Below are positions 22,844 through 34,099 of a DNA stretch of 64,000 bases, piece by piece. A program made the position numbers and the translations under genes. The stretch lies in assembly GCA_037176885.1 (NCBI GenBank), contig JAWWNJ010000078.1, positions 248,001 to 312,000 of the forward strand, given 5' to 3'. The stretch is from Favolaschia claudopus (lineage: Eukaryota > Basidiomycota > Agaricomycetes > Agaricales > Mycenaceae). The notes below the pieces were generated by a model that saw nothing but the letters and a program-made list of their open reading frames with translations, did not search any database and was not told the origin of the DNA. Positions within the stretch are counted from its first letter, which is position 1. Every line of letters starts with the position of its first letter.

Positions 22844-23246
22844 TGTAGCGTTACATTAAATACTAGTCGCTCAATTCAGGTACTCGTTCCAATACAAGTT
22901 TGAATGCCTTGATTGAGTGTAAGCATGCAGATTGTTCGGAATATTGGAACTTCATATCCTCGAAATATCAGCCTAGTAACCACGTTTGCGGCGCTGTATA
23001 CATTTAGATAGTATCTAATAACTCTATCAAGTAGTAAACATGCAGCAGGTACACGATGAACGCGAAAGACTGAAACTGAAGAATGTAGCACGTGACCGCG
23101 TCGAACTTTCCGTCCTTTTCCTCCCGCCGTGTCCTTCTACATATTCTGATTATGAAGACTTTTGGATAGCTAGTTAAACCTAGTTTGAACATATTTTAAT
23201 AGTATTCTCGACTTTAAGCTTCGAACCAGTAGTAGTGCACAATGTA

Positions 23247-23479
23247 CTGTACTATTTCGACCGTAGATTCAAGTCACAGGTCACAGAGGGACCTGAATTG
23301 AATCTATTTTATTTTCGTAACGTGTCACAGCGCGTTTTTGGGCCATTGCCCATCAAAATTGATCGGCAAAACACGAAAAATCTCCCTAAAAGGCAATTCG
23401 ATCACTGATGAATGATGGCAAAAGTGAAGATGAAGCGTCACACCTCAAACCCATTGAATCTACGGTCGAAATAGTACAG
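23247..23479. mobile_element. 233 bp TA-flanked MITE
   Basis: The inverted ends begin CTGTACTATTTCGACCG and match perfectly over about 27 bp. TA flanks both sides (23245-23246 and 23480-23481). It has no coding sequence. It sits downstream of the transposase within the KDZ element. Confidence 0.8.
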
Positions 23480-24148
23480 TACGACGCAAACAATCAGCTC
23501 CTTCCTATTTGAGCAACTAGTTGATAAACTGGGCGTCTCTTGAAATTGTGATGATAATTCCGGTCCAAAGCAAGAGAGCAGAAGTATTAGGCTGAGGAAG
23601 CTCTACACTCTAAGTCCAGGCTTCCCTGAAATAGTGCTTCATATTTTATCAGTCAAATGGTTTGAGTTTGCATTATTAATGAATTGGAGAAGAGTTTGGT
23701 ACACCTTACTAAATTCCATTGGCTTTCATTGAGAGATATACTGTTTTGAGGATCATTGGAGTCCATTAATCTCCAGTAACATCCAGTGGAATTCAATGGT
23801 TATTGACCGAACGAGGAGCCAATGAATTCCATTGAAAGATAGTGGATTCCACTGGCTCTCCAGCAGTTTGAGATCAGCCAAACTCCACCGAGAAACATCG
23901 ACTTCCACTGGCTGCATTCAGAGCCAACGAAGTCCATTGAACTCCATTGCTTCGGCAAATGTTCTCCAGTGGTTTACGGTGCCGAACAATGCCGCACAAT
24001 GCCGTTTCCACTGCCGCGTATATTACTGATGGAATCCGTTACAGTCCAACATAAGCCATTACAATCCGTTGCCGGATTGCCGGTACACAGTGGATCACGG
24101 CGATCAACGCTGGAAATCAGGCGGTTGCCAGCTCCGCGTATATTACTG

Positions 24149-24599
24149 GAAAACCCAACGACACGGAATGGCTTTGCGGCCTGCTAGTAAATCAGCGAGT
24201 TCCCAAGTGCCGAGTCGATGGTGTTGTTCCATTTCGGCATTCATGGCGGCTTGCCATTGCGGCCAATCGTGCCGTGCGCGGGCTTCTTGAACTGATTTTG
24301 GATCATCATCCAAAGAAGCGGCTTCTGCCGCAGCGAAGGCATATGTGGGTGCCGAGTTCCGGGTGCGTTTGCCTTCGACAATATTCTCCGGAGAAATATC
24401 TCCAACAATATCGCGAGGGGCTTTGCGCGGTGAAGACGAGGTGGACTCGGAAGGAGAGGGAAGTGGTGTTAAGAAAGCGGCGTTGAAACGGGTGAAGGCG
24501 GCAGCGGAATTTGTTTGGGATCAGGTTGGGGAGCCGAAATATTCGATGTAGACGGCGTAAGACCCGATCTGGCTGCAAATTCGACACCGGCGTATTATT
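24149..24599 (-). pseudogene. Ty1/copia pol, upstream part (linker and RT start)
   Basis: Minus-strand reading gives a Ser/Pro-rich linker, then HDWPQWQAAMNAEME, GTWELADLLAGRKAIPCRW and VF, the conserved start of copia RT. One frameshift lies near 24480. The frame is cut at 24149 by the outer KDZ-type element and continues at 11387. Upstream of 24599 the element is replaced by a gypsy LTR, so integrase, protease and gag are missing. Confidence 0.88.
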
Positions 24600-24865
24600 T
24601 GTAACGGATCTACCGCTCGCATCAGCTCACGGCGAGATTTGCCCGAGTCGTTGCCAAGACTCAATACACAGCCTCCATTTTCTAGTATAAGTAGTTAGCT
24701 GATTGTCGTAGATTCCTTTCCTTTGGTCAATCTAAGACTTACACCAGTTCTTTTTGTTTGATCCACTTGTGCCGGAATTCGACTCGCCTTCGCTTCCGTC
24801 ACATCTTTTGAACTTAACCAAGTCTCTAGACTGTCGACGCTCTTGACTACGACTTCCCCGCCGTC
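24600..24865 (+). repeat. Truncated Gyp-B 5' LTR plus leader
   Basis: Positions 24600-24803 (starting TGTAACGGATC, ending CTTCCGTCACA) are a diverged copy of the 202 bp Gyp-B LTR at 56718-56919. The next ~60 bp match the Gyp-B leader (tcttttgaact, gtcgacgctcttgactacg). Similarity then stops, so this is the front end of a plus-strand element whose body was lost. Confidence 0.85.
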
Positions 24866-24959
24866 GGGCGACACATGCCGTAATTGTTTTATGTTATTTG
24901 CCACCCCTCGAAACTTTAAATGCCCTTTTCTCGCTCCCAACACGCCCCGCAGGCGCTAC

Positions 24960-27900
24960 TCACCAATCCAGACCCACGGACGCACTGTCTGCTCCTGGGA
25001 TGGGATTTGTGAATGTCTTGCCCAACTTTTCCAACTCTTTGAAGTTGCTGTCGTTGATCGCAGGACATGTACATACTTCCCTTTTCAACAACTTATTGAG
25101 CCTGTCGAAGTCCCGCGAATAAGCAGAAACAGATCCATTGATTTCCACCATCATAGCTAACCAACTCCGTAAATCGTCCGCTTCTTGTATAGTATCTACG
25201 TCCGACTCAATCATATGCACGTCTCTCATCGCCAGCCACCTGCCGTAGTGCGGACAGTCCTTCGCGTAGTGTCGGGTACTAGTGCAGATGTAGCAGCTTC
25301 CGGGCGGTGGGCGCTCGCTGTGAACATCGTCCCGCTTGGCGAATTCGTATCCTTGAATAGTTTTACCTTCCGGCCAACGGGGTTGCGAAGAGGTGGGCTT
25401 CGACGGTCCAGCCTTGGACTTGAAGCGAGAATCCCTGAGCGACGTGAGCGGACCTTGAGCCCGTGCTGGAGCTGCTTTCCTCCACTTCTTCTCCCTCAGC
25501 CGCTTCAGGGTTGCAGCTAGCGACGTGAGCGCGTCGATTGAGGCGAGGGTAGTAATGGTTGAGGTTGCCCAGCTTGACGGCGTTGTTCCAGTTGGCCATC
25601 AAGGTGGGGCAGTAGGTGACGACGGCGGCCTTAAGAGAGAAAATATCGTGGTAAATCGTCGAGTTAATAGTTCCCAGCCAGACGTCGGGCGCCGTGCGAA
25701 GGACGCGGGCGATGACGGCGATTCCATCTACTTCGTTGGAGAAAAGGAACATATGATACTTGATACGGCGTTGAATGAAATCCAACGGGTATTCGTTCTC
25801 ATGTCCCTTCTGATGACGGAAGCGCATTTCCTCGAATTCGGCCATGCGCTTCTGAGCCCAAATCTCGTTGAGGAAGTGGATGACGATGGCGCGGTAGAGC
25901 AACGTCCAGCTCTGGCTGACGGCATTGCGGAAGTCGATGCTCTGGGTCTGCCACCACGTAGCGGCGCGGTCGGTGAATTTGAGAGGGGCAACAGCTCCTA
26001 GGTCGATGTCCATCTGAGGGGAGAGACGAAGGAGCTCGGCGATGGCGCACAGATAGTCAATGGCGCTGTGTCCACGGCCGTCCCAAGAAGGAACTAGCTG
26101 CAGATTCAGCTTGCGGTTGAAGGCCCAGTCAATGGGGAAGGGGTTAGGCCCAGGAGGAGGAAAATTACCGCCTCCTCCTCCGTTTCCACCTGGGTTAGGA
26201 AATCCCCCAGGGAAACCGCCGTTACCGCCACCACCATTGCCTCCGCCGCCGTTACCGCCGCCGCCATGACCTCCGCCTCCGTTACCACCAGGCCCGTTGC
26301 CGCCGTTGCCGCCGTTTCCGCCGTTGCCGCCACCGTTACCGCCACCGTGACCTCCTCCGTTTGGAGAGTCAGAACGATGGCCGTTCGACGAAGGTCGCCC
26401 CTCGCTTTCGGGGGCATTACCTCCGTTGTTGCCGTTAATAGGGGGAGTTCCACCGCGTTCGGAAGCTCTACCCCCATCGTTCCCTCGCCCTGGCGTCATC
26501 GATGCTGGAAGAAGAGCATTCTGACGAGTTTGGGACGGCTGTGATTGCGCGTAGACCGAACCCGTCGCACCAGGTGCGCTTTGGTACTGGTATGAAGTCC
26601 AGCTGCGACTCGGCCGAGGAGTAGCTTGATATTGTTGAAGCGCAGCGGCTGCCGGGTAGTCGATGGTAGTAGTCTGCGTTCGAGCAGCGCGGACCTCCGA
26701 AAGACTAGCACCTTCGGGAAATAGACGCACGCTGGGCGCCACAGTCGTCCCTCCAGTTTCCCGTATGGTCAGCACACGCCCTAGGCCAGGCATGAAGCTG
26801 ATAGAGCCCACGGGCGCGGCGGAAAGAGAGGCTGGAGGTGCAAAGCGGAGCTGTTGTTTGGGAGGCGCCACAGGAACGGTCGGATTAGCAGCAACGTCTT
26901 GAATAGGACGAGGCGCTTTGGCGGAGCGGGAGCGATAGAAACGCTCACGCGGCTCTAGTTGCGCGTCGTGAACTATCTGCGCTCGCCTTTGCGAGTGAAT
27001 CGTATCCGCTATCGCCGCGTAATCCGGTCGAGCCAGCAACTTGGCAAGCTCAATCTTGGGGTCCTCGCGCCCGAAATCTGAACGCACAGAGGTGCGAGTA
27101 GAGTCGAGCGAGGAGAGGAGCTCAGACCCGCCGTCTCGTCCATACATGACTCGGATAGAATGGAGAAACTTGCTGACGCGCTTTGACGCTCGGGTCAGAG
27201 GACCATGCTGCCGAATCTTTCCAGCAAGAAGGTGCCGACGGAATAAGTGCGTCCCACTCCGAATTGGAAAACCAAGAGGCTGTGATACTCCAATTTTTCG
27301 TCGGCAAAGCTTTCAATTTCTGAGTCCAACGAATCCCAAAAGCCCTTGCTGTGCGGAGTCTGCCAACGAATAATAGCATCCCGAAGAGCAATGGTCTCTT
27401 CCGCACTTTTGCCTGACAAGATACCGTCGACGGCGCCGTATTCGACGAGAGGGTCATCGTCCCTGGCGGGGTCGAAAGTGGCGTGGAAACGAAGAACTGA
27501 CGAGGAGATATCTTCGTCGAATAGATCGAGGTCCTTGCCGACGGAGAGGAAGATTCGCGAAGGGCCTCTTCTGGAGCGCAGGAGGTGAGACACGCTTTCG
27601 GTCTCAACGACTCCTGGTCCTCCGAAATGAGGAGGCGAATCGTGTCCACCAAGGACGGGACTGGGTGGAATGTCAGCGGCAGAGGCTGGATTTTTGAGAG
27701 AGGTGAATGAAGGCGGTTCCGAGTCGGGAGTAGTTTGTACGGCACTGAAAAAGGCGGGATTGACGGGGACGTGGGGCCAGTTGGAGGGCGGCCCAGTCCT
27801 GACCGCAGAGGGGGTCAGCGACGCGGAGTCTCGGCTAGACACAGACGAGTTCGAGACGCTCTGGAGCCCTGGCATCTCGACGTCGTTGCTCGTCACAGAT

Positions 27901-28523
27901 GCAGCGGCGGGAGTACTTCCGCCACCGGAGGCGACGGGTTTCTCAACCACGGCAGGAACGATTTTGATCTGCTTCGACGCAGGGCCGCCGCGTTCTTCAG
28001 GAAGGACGTTCTTTCCCTTTCCATTGCTCGCGGGAGTTCCTCCAGCTGCGGACGTCGCAGAGCTGGGTTTCTCAACCGTCTTGAGCTTGGAACCTGAGTT
28101 GGAGGAAGGTGGAACCTTGGGTTTGTTACCGCCTGTGCGAGCGGCGGGCGATGGCGAGTCCGGTCCTGTAGTGAGCGGAGACATAGAACCAGTGAGGCTG
28201 GTTGATTCTTTGTAAGGAGGTTTGCTGCGTTGGTTGGGATTATTGTTTTTGTTGCCTCTGTTAGTTCCAATCGAAGAGAGAAGGAACTTGAAGACGGCGA
28301 GGGCTCCCTTTTTAAACCAGAATTTACGGAAGGTCCGCTCCAACCGAATAAATTCTTCGCTTAAAACGGCATGAGGCTCGCCAAGGACATTAAAAAACAC
28401 ACATTGGTCACAATTAAACAAAGGTGCAAACGTAAGGCACCGCCGTTTGGCAAAACGAAAGCTCAAAGAACGTTGCCGGAGAAACCGACGACTATACTTA
28501 GTACAGGTACGGGTGCGAGACAA
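24960..28523 (-). pseudogene. Gypsy-like gag with Gly-rich linker, frameshifted
   Basis: Minus-strand frames give an N-terminal segment (28523 to about 27240, Ser/Pro-rich then FGVGRTYS), a second frame (to about 25400) and a third frame to the stop at 24960. The second frame holds a Gly/Asn tract (GGGGNGGGGNGG, 26150-26450) and a retrotransposon Gag core (DRAATWWQTQS, MAEFEEMRFRHQKG). The third has a zinc knuckle, CYICTSTRHYAKDC. Two frameshifts (near 27240 and 25440) interrupt an otherwise continuous Gag-like protein. Assignment to gypsy rather than another LTR class is by general resemblance. The true start may be an internal Met near 28185. No pol or paired LTR is visible. Confidence 0.7.
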
Positions 28524-29501
28524 CCGCTACACAGGCCCCGGGAAGCTCCCGCAAATGATGGTCCCGCCGCGTACTAAAATTTGCGCGCCGCGTTTGATTG
28601 CCGAAAGTTTTCTGAGTAGGCAGAAAGTTGCGTATAGATGCCCTCTACATGCTGGGATACCCGCAACGCCAGCAGTACACCCCCGTTGAGTTCCGGGTAC
28701 TTTTGTAATTTTTTTCTCCGACGAGGGCCTCAAAAAGCCACTTGAATTTGCCATCAATTGTTCAATTTCCCACGCCTCAGGGCATCGTACGGCCACGGGA
28801 ATGTAGCGCTATGCCAGCGGAGTAGTTTCCGAGGGTTTCCAAGCTAAGCGGACGGGAAACGAAAGGGAAATCAGGCATATACGTCAAAAAAAAGTGGCTT
28901 TTGATGGGACGGGACAATCCTTTGGCGAAGCTTCCCGGGGCCTCGCTACACTAACGAGCAGATGAAAAGCATCTAACGATCAGCAATACAACTGGCAGAG
29001 GCGTGGGAGCGCACGTGATTTGCACTTTTTTTTTTTTTTTTTTGTATCAGCATTTCTATACCGCAACAAGTAAACCAACTACTAAGACGCGGTGCCCGGA
29101 GGGCGATAAATAAGTAAAAGGTAATTCTAGTGAGGATTCGACCGTGGTTGGTAGAGTATAGTCTTGGAATAGGTGGGTGAGCGCTTCCATCGACTGTGAG
29201 AACGATAACTCGACACGTGATCTGCACGGCGTGGTCCTTGTTTCCGACTTAACTTTTGCTGGAATCTCACGCGGGCGGCTGTCCTGGATGGGGTGAACTG
29301 CAGCCCATCAGACCGTGGAAATCAAGCCAACGGAGAGACATAGAACGCTGATGACGAGCAGCGGGGCCGATGCATGCACCTCAAAAAGAAAATGTGAGAT
29401 GTTGAGGACACGGGTGAGCGCGGAGTGGACATATGTACCCCAGGATAGAGGTGGATCCCACACCAAAGCAGAAGGAAACAGACGGCCAAGAAAGCAGCCG
29501 A
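28524..29501. other. Non-coding stretch with a T17 run
   Basis: I see no reliable gene. A run of 17 T lies at 29027-29043; it could be the reversed poly(A) tail of a retroposed sequence, but no LINE or SINE body is recognisable next to it. Confidence 0.35.
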
Positions 29502-29635
29502 GCATCGGAACGGGACCAACATGAGCATGTACGTGACCGTGACCCTTGGCGTCATAGAGCCGACCTTGACTAGTACTTGTTCCGTGCCGACTGCTTCATT
29601 TTCGTTTCTGAACCTGCTGCCGACGGGCACCACCG
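29502..29635 (+). repeat. ~130 bp dispersed repeat, copy 2
   Basis: This copy matches 9989-10140 (atcggaacgggaccaac ... cattttcgtttctgaacc). It has small deletions relative to copy 1. Its source element is unknown. Confidence 0.6.
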
Positions 29636-30164
29636 GCCATCTATCGGCTATTCTATATATAGTCGTTTTCGTTTTCGTTTCTAGTATATACTCTGCATCA
29701 TGCGAGTAGCTGCCCCTATGTTGCCATGCTACTCGTCTCGAGAGCGTTTGTAAAACGTTGCTGAGGCCGGGATTCTGGACACGAAATTTTTCTCCCTTCG
29801 TCGCCTGCCCTGGGGGGCTATAAGTAACAGTATTGTTTTCTTCCTTGCGCTGTCGCTGGGGGGCTGAGATGGGGCTCGAGCAACAACGCAACGAAGACGT
29901 TACCGCTTCGATGACGATTTGACACGCGCTATCCCAGCTGGTCTCCACATCCATCCTTCCGGCGTCGACACGAATGGGGCGAGAAGGAACCTCTTCAGCC
30001 GCCGTTCATGTCTCTCGTTCTGGGCCGAGCCAAAGCTGCTCAACCCTGCTCCTCAACTCTTGAGCGCATTTCAAACACTGCTGAAGCTCGTATCTCGCAC
30101 CTGACTCTGCACAGGGCTTGATGTGCTTGTTGTCAGGTTAATTTTCCCCCCTCTCGATATTGTC

Positions 30165-31949
30165 CGTGGAGCACTGCGCACACGCCGCTGAGTTTTCGCG
30201 ATTACCTGCCCATCCTGCTACATGCCATTCATCTCCACATTTCCCATCTCGCTTTCCGCGCTGTTGCTTTGACCAGCATGGTATTCTTTCAGGTTCCGTT
30301 TCTCGTAGTAGACTAGTAGTGTTATTCCAAGCCTCAACCTTCACCTCCTCAAAATACCCCTTCCGCGCTCTACGTGCTATCATCTGCTCCTTCACATCCC
30401 ACCTCGGTGTCGACACCTCGATGGATTCCCTGTTCTTCAGGGAACTTTTCTGGCATGGGTCTGCGCGCTAGGTCGCTGCGCCCTGTGCTACTTCCATCAT
30501 GCTATCTCGATCTTCGGCTATAATTCCACCGGCCAATTATACAACCTATCCCATCCTATTCTTCTCCCCTACTCAGTCCTGCAATCATCATGCTCGACCT
30601 CATTCCTATCTCCCTTCATCATTCAGCCCAACACCTCCCACCCATTCGACTTTCTCTTGCTCCTGGATGCGAATCACGGCCTCTATGTTATCCCGCTTCT
30701 CAACAACACCCATATTTCCTCCCAAAATTTTTCTCTTCCTTCTGAAACATACAAACACGGAGGGTTAATTTTTCATCGTGCAGATCCTGCTACTGCTGCT
30801 CCGCCCCCCGGAGCTGCCTTCGCATGGACTACAAGAAGAAAAAGTGGGGGGCTGTAGGGGATGTATATGGAGTGTGTACCCTAGAGTCTATGCAAAGCAT
30901 AGACTCAGAGGCTGCTGGAGCATTAGCTCTATAGCGCCAGGGATGCACTCAACATACCCTGCAGGCCAGACGGGAGCAACACAGGCTGGCATGATAGCTA
31001 CAGGTCACCGCCTTGAGGAAGGCCTGGAGGGCTGCTAGGGTGATACTGTGAATGCAGTACAGAGTCTATGAGTAGAGGCTACGCCTCCATAGCTCTGCTA
31101 GTCCCCCAAGCGTGCATATCCTGAGTCAGGGACTCATAGCTAGCACAGCGTCAGCAGAGCCTAGCGCCTGGGATGCACATTAGCTCATACTGCAGGCTAG
31201 ACGAGAGCAACGGAGGCTGGCCCAAGGATCTTTGTGGAACACAGATCCGGAGCTTAGCCAGGGTGCACTGCAGGTGCAGTCCAGAGTCTACAGATCATCT
31301 TACTGTAGCTCTGCTAGTCCGCCCTGGCTGCCGGCTGAGGATAGGCATCTGGACTTCATTGCAAATGCCATTGCGGTAGCCAATAATGCAGAGCATCACT
31401 GCCGCATTCTCCAATAAAGCTGGCCAACTTTTTTTTCTTTCCTCCTCCTTGATGGAATCTCTACATCCTAGGGATGCAGAATTTGGGGGGCCATTGTGAT
31501 GCTACATATCCTGGGATGAGCATACTCAATATCTGCTTCATAGCAGGCACCAACTGTTTGGGGGGCACTGTGACGGGTCTATATAATATTTACTTACTTA
31601 AACGCTTGTTACCTTATATTCCGCATGTAGGTATTACATAATCTAATCTTGCTTTACAATCTACTACGATGATGTGTGAAGACTGAGATCCACTTACGCT
31701 GCGAACCACAGCTTCCTCGGTTGGACCCCCTGCTTGCCTGAACACGCGTCTAACTGTTCCATGGCCCCGGTGTTGCTGGGGCTCCGACCGCGGGTAACAC
31801 GGTCCCTCGTCGATGGGACACAACGACGGCGAGCGCTCTCGACGCGCTCGTCCCTCAACTCACGACCTCTGCGCCTCAATAGCGCAGGTCACCCTCTTTC
31901 CCACTCCCAAGAAGCCGCCGAAACGACTCGCATCACAACTGTAGTATTT
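30165..31949 (+). repeat. Left arm of giant inverted repeat
   Basis: This arm matches the reverse complement of 34100-36275. Strong similarity runs from about 30440 to 31944 (for example the 'caataatgcagagcatcac' block near 31382 and 'cccaagaagccgcc' near 31905); it fades outward to about 30165. The arm contains two related ~250 bp subunits (around 30925-31090 and 31160-31330) with gggatgcac and ctgcaggc in register. No protein is convincing. It is one of two inverted copies of an unidentified element. Confidence 0.75.
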
Positions 31950-32094
31950 CTGGTGGTGGGCAGCGAGGGCTTTTGATGGGCCATCAATCAGCCGGCGATT
32001 ACTTGTATTCCGGGAAATTGATGGTTAAACCTTGTTCCCCTTCGTTTTGGTCAATGGTGGGCGGGATTGAGTTGGAAAAGCATAGGTATGTATA

Positions 32095-32767
32095 CTCGGA
32101 GTCACGGAAAGTGATGGCGTCGCTTCGTTTCCGGATTTCTGAATGCTAAATGCAGGGTTTTGCATGAAACAAAGTGCTAGCTGGGCTAAAATGACTATCT
32201 ATATTTCTAGCAGAATGATCTGATCAAAAAACTATGATATGCCATCAAATAGCCGAAAAAGCCAAAACCAGCAAAATCTAGCTTGACCCAGGATGTACAT
32301 CATCACAATCTGGACAGACCAGATTGTAGCTCTCAATGAGTGGATAGATGTGGCATTTTGAATTGGGCATAAATATGCATTGGGTCTGTCGCTATAACCC
32401 GTGCAATATTGTGATTTTGGTCATTTTTGCCATTTTTCGCCCATTTTTCCGACTTCGATGTCCATATATCTCGGTATTGCATGCAAATTTTCGCATAGTT
32501 CGAAGTGCTAGTCTTGTCCAGTTCTTCAGGGCTACAATTTGGCCGATTCGAATTTTGATGGAAAACATCCCACGGCAAGCTGAATTTTGGGTGTTTTGCC
32601 TTTTTCGGACATTTGATCGCGCATCACAATTTATCAATCAAATCATCGTACTAGGATATGCGCGTAGTCATTCTACACTGCCTAGCACTTTGTTCCGTGT
32701 AAAAACATCCATCCAGCATCCCGAAATCCCAAAAAAGAGCGACGCCATCACTTTCTGTGAGACCGAG
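32095..32767. mobile_element. Nested TA-flanked MITE, 673 bp
   Basis: Inverted ends begin CTCGGAGTCACGGAAAG (left) and CTCGGTCTCACAGAAAG (right, reversed) and stay similar for roughly 80 bp. TA flanks both sides. It is Tc1/mariner-like by its target site and non-coding. Confidence 0.8.
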
Positions 32768-32841
32768 TATTAGAACATCCTGTAAGGTAACTGGGGTGAA
32801 AAGTAATTATTAAACATGGCAAATATTGTGCTGCAATAAAT

Positions 32842-33027
32842 TTAATTAGTCTCCTCCATCTCCGCGTCTTCCTCCTCCCAGTGCTCGGGCACTTCACCTA
32901 CAGAGGAGCCTGCATCGTCCGAGACATCATCTAAATGAGCAACCTTGGGCTTGGGTTGCGTCTGGGCTTTGAGCAAGCTCAAATGATCCAGGAATGCCTT
33001 GGCGTAGATTGGCCATAGTAGTGTCAT
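32842..33027 (-). CDS. 61 aa open frame in MITE, unknown
   Basis: The frame starts MTLLWPIYAKAFLDHLSLL and ends in an acidic tail (EEEDAEMEE). The mixed hydrophobic-then-acidic pattern could be the terminal exon of a lost gene captured by the MITE, but it could equally be chance. Confidence 0.2.
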   Translation of the reverse strand: MTLLWPIYAKAFLDHLSLLKAQTQPKPKVAHLDDVSDDAGSSVGEVPEHWEEEDAEMEETN

Positions 33028-33454
33028 GGTAGTACCTCATTTAGTTCACAGATGTATTCAATATGTCTAAAAAAGCATTCTAGCTGTTACCTTGTCACTG
33101 AAGTGGCGGGAGGGCGGAATTCGGTGGATGCAGAGGTACAGTGACGGCGTGACAACGCGTCGCGTCACGCGTTTGATGCCGGCCATCTTAGGTGCAAAAT
33201 TGGTAGAGTGAATTGTCCGGCTTTGCCCAGTTCCCTCTGATCCGCGCGGTCACTTAGATTAAAAATTCAAAATTGGAACTTGAAGGTGTTCAAGACCTGG
33301 ATTAATCTATTGTTTTCAGCGCCTCACCCGTTTTTTTCAGTGCTCCTGCTTTCCAGAATTTTGCTCACCATCCCGCTGTTCGTGGAGAAGGGAGGTCACA
33401 GCCACATCATGATATCAAATCATCCGATCAAAAGCCCTCGCTGCCCACCACCAG

Positions 33455-34099
33455 TATTTCGGTCAATTCTCCCGGCCTGTGACCTGTGACACACCGGAAC
33501 GAAATTTGACATTCGTCAATGGACCAAAGGCACTGTGACACGCAAAAATATTCGTCTATTGCCTTGAAAACCGACCATTTTCCTCCACCCTTTGAGAAGA
33601 TTATTAGAACTGAAAACGGGGCAGAAATCGAAGATTTTCTGCTAATTATTCATTTAGGCAGCATTACCGTCAAAAGCGCCTGATTGACAGTGATGGTTAG
33701 CCTCGGCTGGCTTGATTTGGTTAGTGTTGCCGCGATCCGATCTTGAGCTGAGCTCGAGCTGATGGGCAATCAAAATCGGTGCGCATCGAGCTGACTCGAG
33801 CTCATGTCCCAGAAATGGAAATACCTGTCTGGGGAGCCTTCTTTCACCGGGTTTTGTTCAAGTTTTGTTACTGGGGGATAATATATAGGGTATTGATTAT
33901 CTACTAGTAGGTGACTTTTGTCGCCTCTCGAGGGCGTGAAGGTCGACGACGACGACCAAAACGGCGGGAAAAGTGCGTGGGATTCGTTATGGCAAACCCG
34001 CAACGTCATAACACCTTACGGAACGAGCTTTTCCATCAAATCGACTGCCTCATTTGGTGTGGACAAGCTTTAGCACCCCGCCTTCGGCTCGCGTCCCTA
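33455..34099. other. Spacer between inverted arms, no gene seen
   Basis: No motif, exon pair or inverted repeat stands out here. Confidence 0.4.

Larger units (their letters stand above)
12142..24028 (+). mobile_element. KDZ DNA transposon, 11.9 kb with nested inserts
   Basis: The ends are GAGTAATATGCCCGCC on the left and, reversed, CAGTAATATACGCGG on the right. A perfect 8 bp target duplication, ATGGAATC, lies immediately outside (12134-12141 and 24029-24036). Eight-base duplications and short subterminal repeats (here ttggcggac on the left, gccgcacaat on the right) are known for Zisupton-type elements of the KDZ group. It carries a SAP-like gene and a KDZ transposase on the plus strand. 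Subtracting four later insertions (about 6.1 kb) leaves an original element of about 5.8 kb. Transposition is no longer possible from this copy because its transposase is split. Confidence 0.85.
11388..24148. mobile_element. Outer KDZ-family-type element (866 bp, split)
   Basis: The left end reads GAGTAATATGCGCTCC and the right end, reversed, CAGTAATATACGCGG. These nearly match the ends of the KDZ transposon nested inside it. Both sides are flanked by gaaaacc from the copia pol gene (11381-11387 and 24149-24155), a 7-8 bp target duplication. Without the nested KDZ element it would be about 866 bp, with no transposase, so it looks like a non-autonomous relative. Subterminal repeats such as tggcggac follow the left end. 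Confidence 0.75.
31950..33454. mobile_element. MITE with 28 bp ends, entered by a second MITE
   Basis: Perfect 28 bp inverted ends begin CTGGTGGTGGGCAGCGAGG (31950) and close at 33454. Tattt occurs immediately outside both ends and may be the target duplication. About 830 bp remain after removing the nested TA-flanked MITE at 32095-32767. No transposase is recognisable. Confidence 0.75.

Noticed and set aside
26266..26544. Open frames opposite and beside the Gly-rich tract
   Set aside because: They are alternative readings of the GGN repeats in the gag pseudogene.
29130..29165. ggttggtagag word resembling a tRNA A box
   Set aside because: No cloverleaf can be drawn around it.
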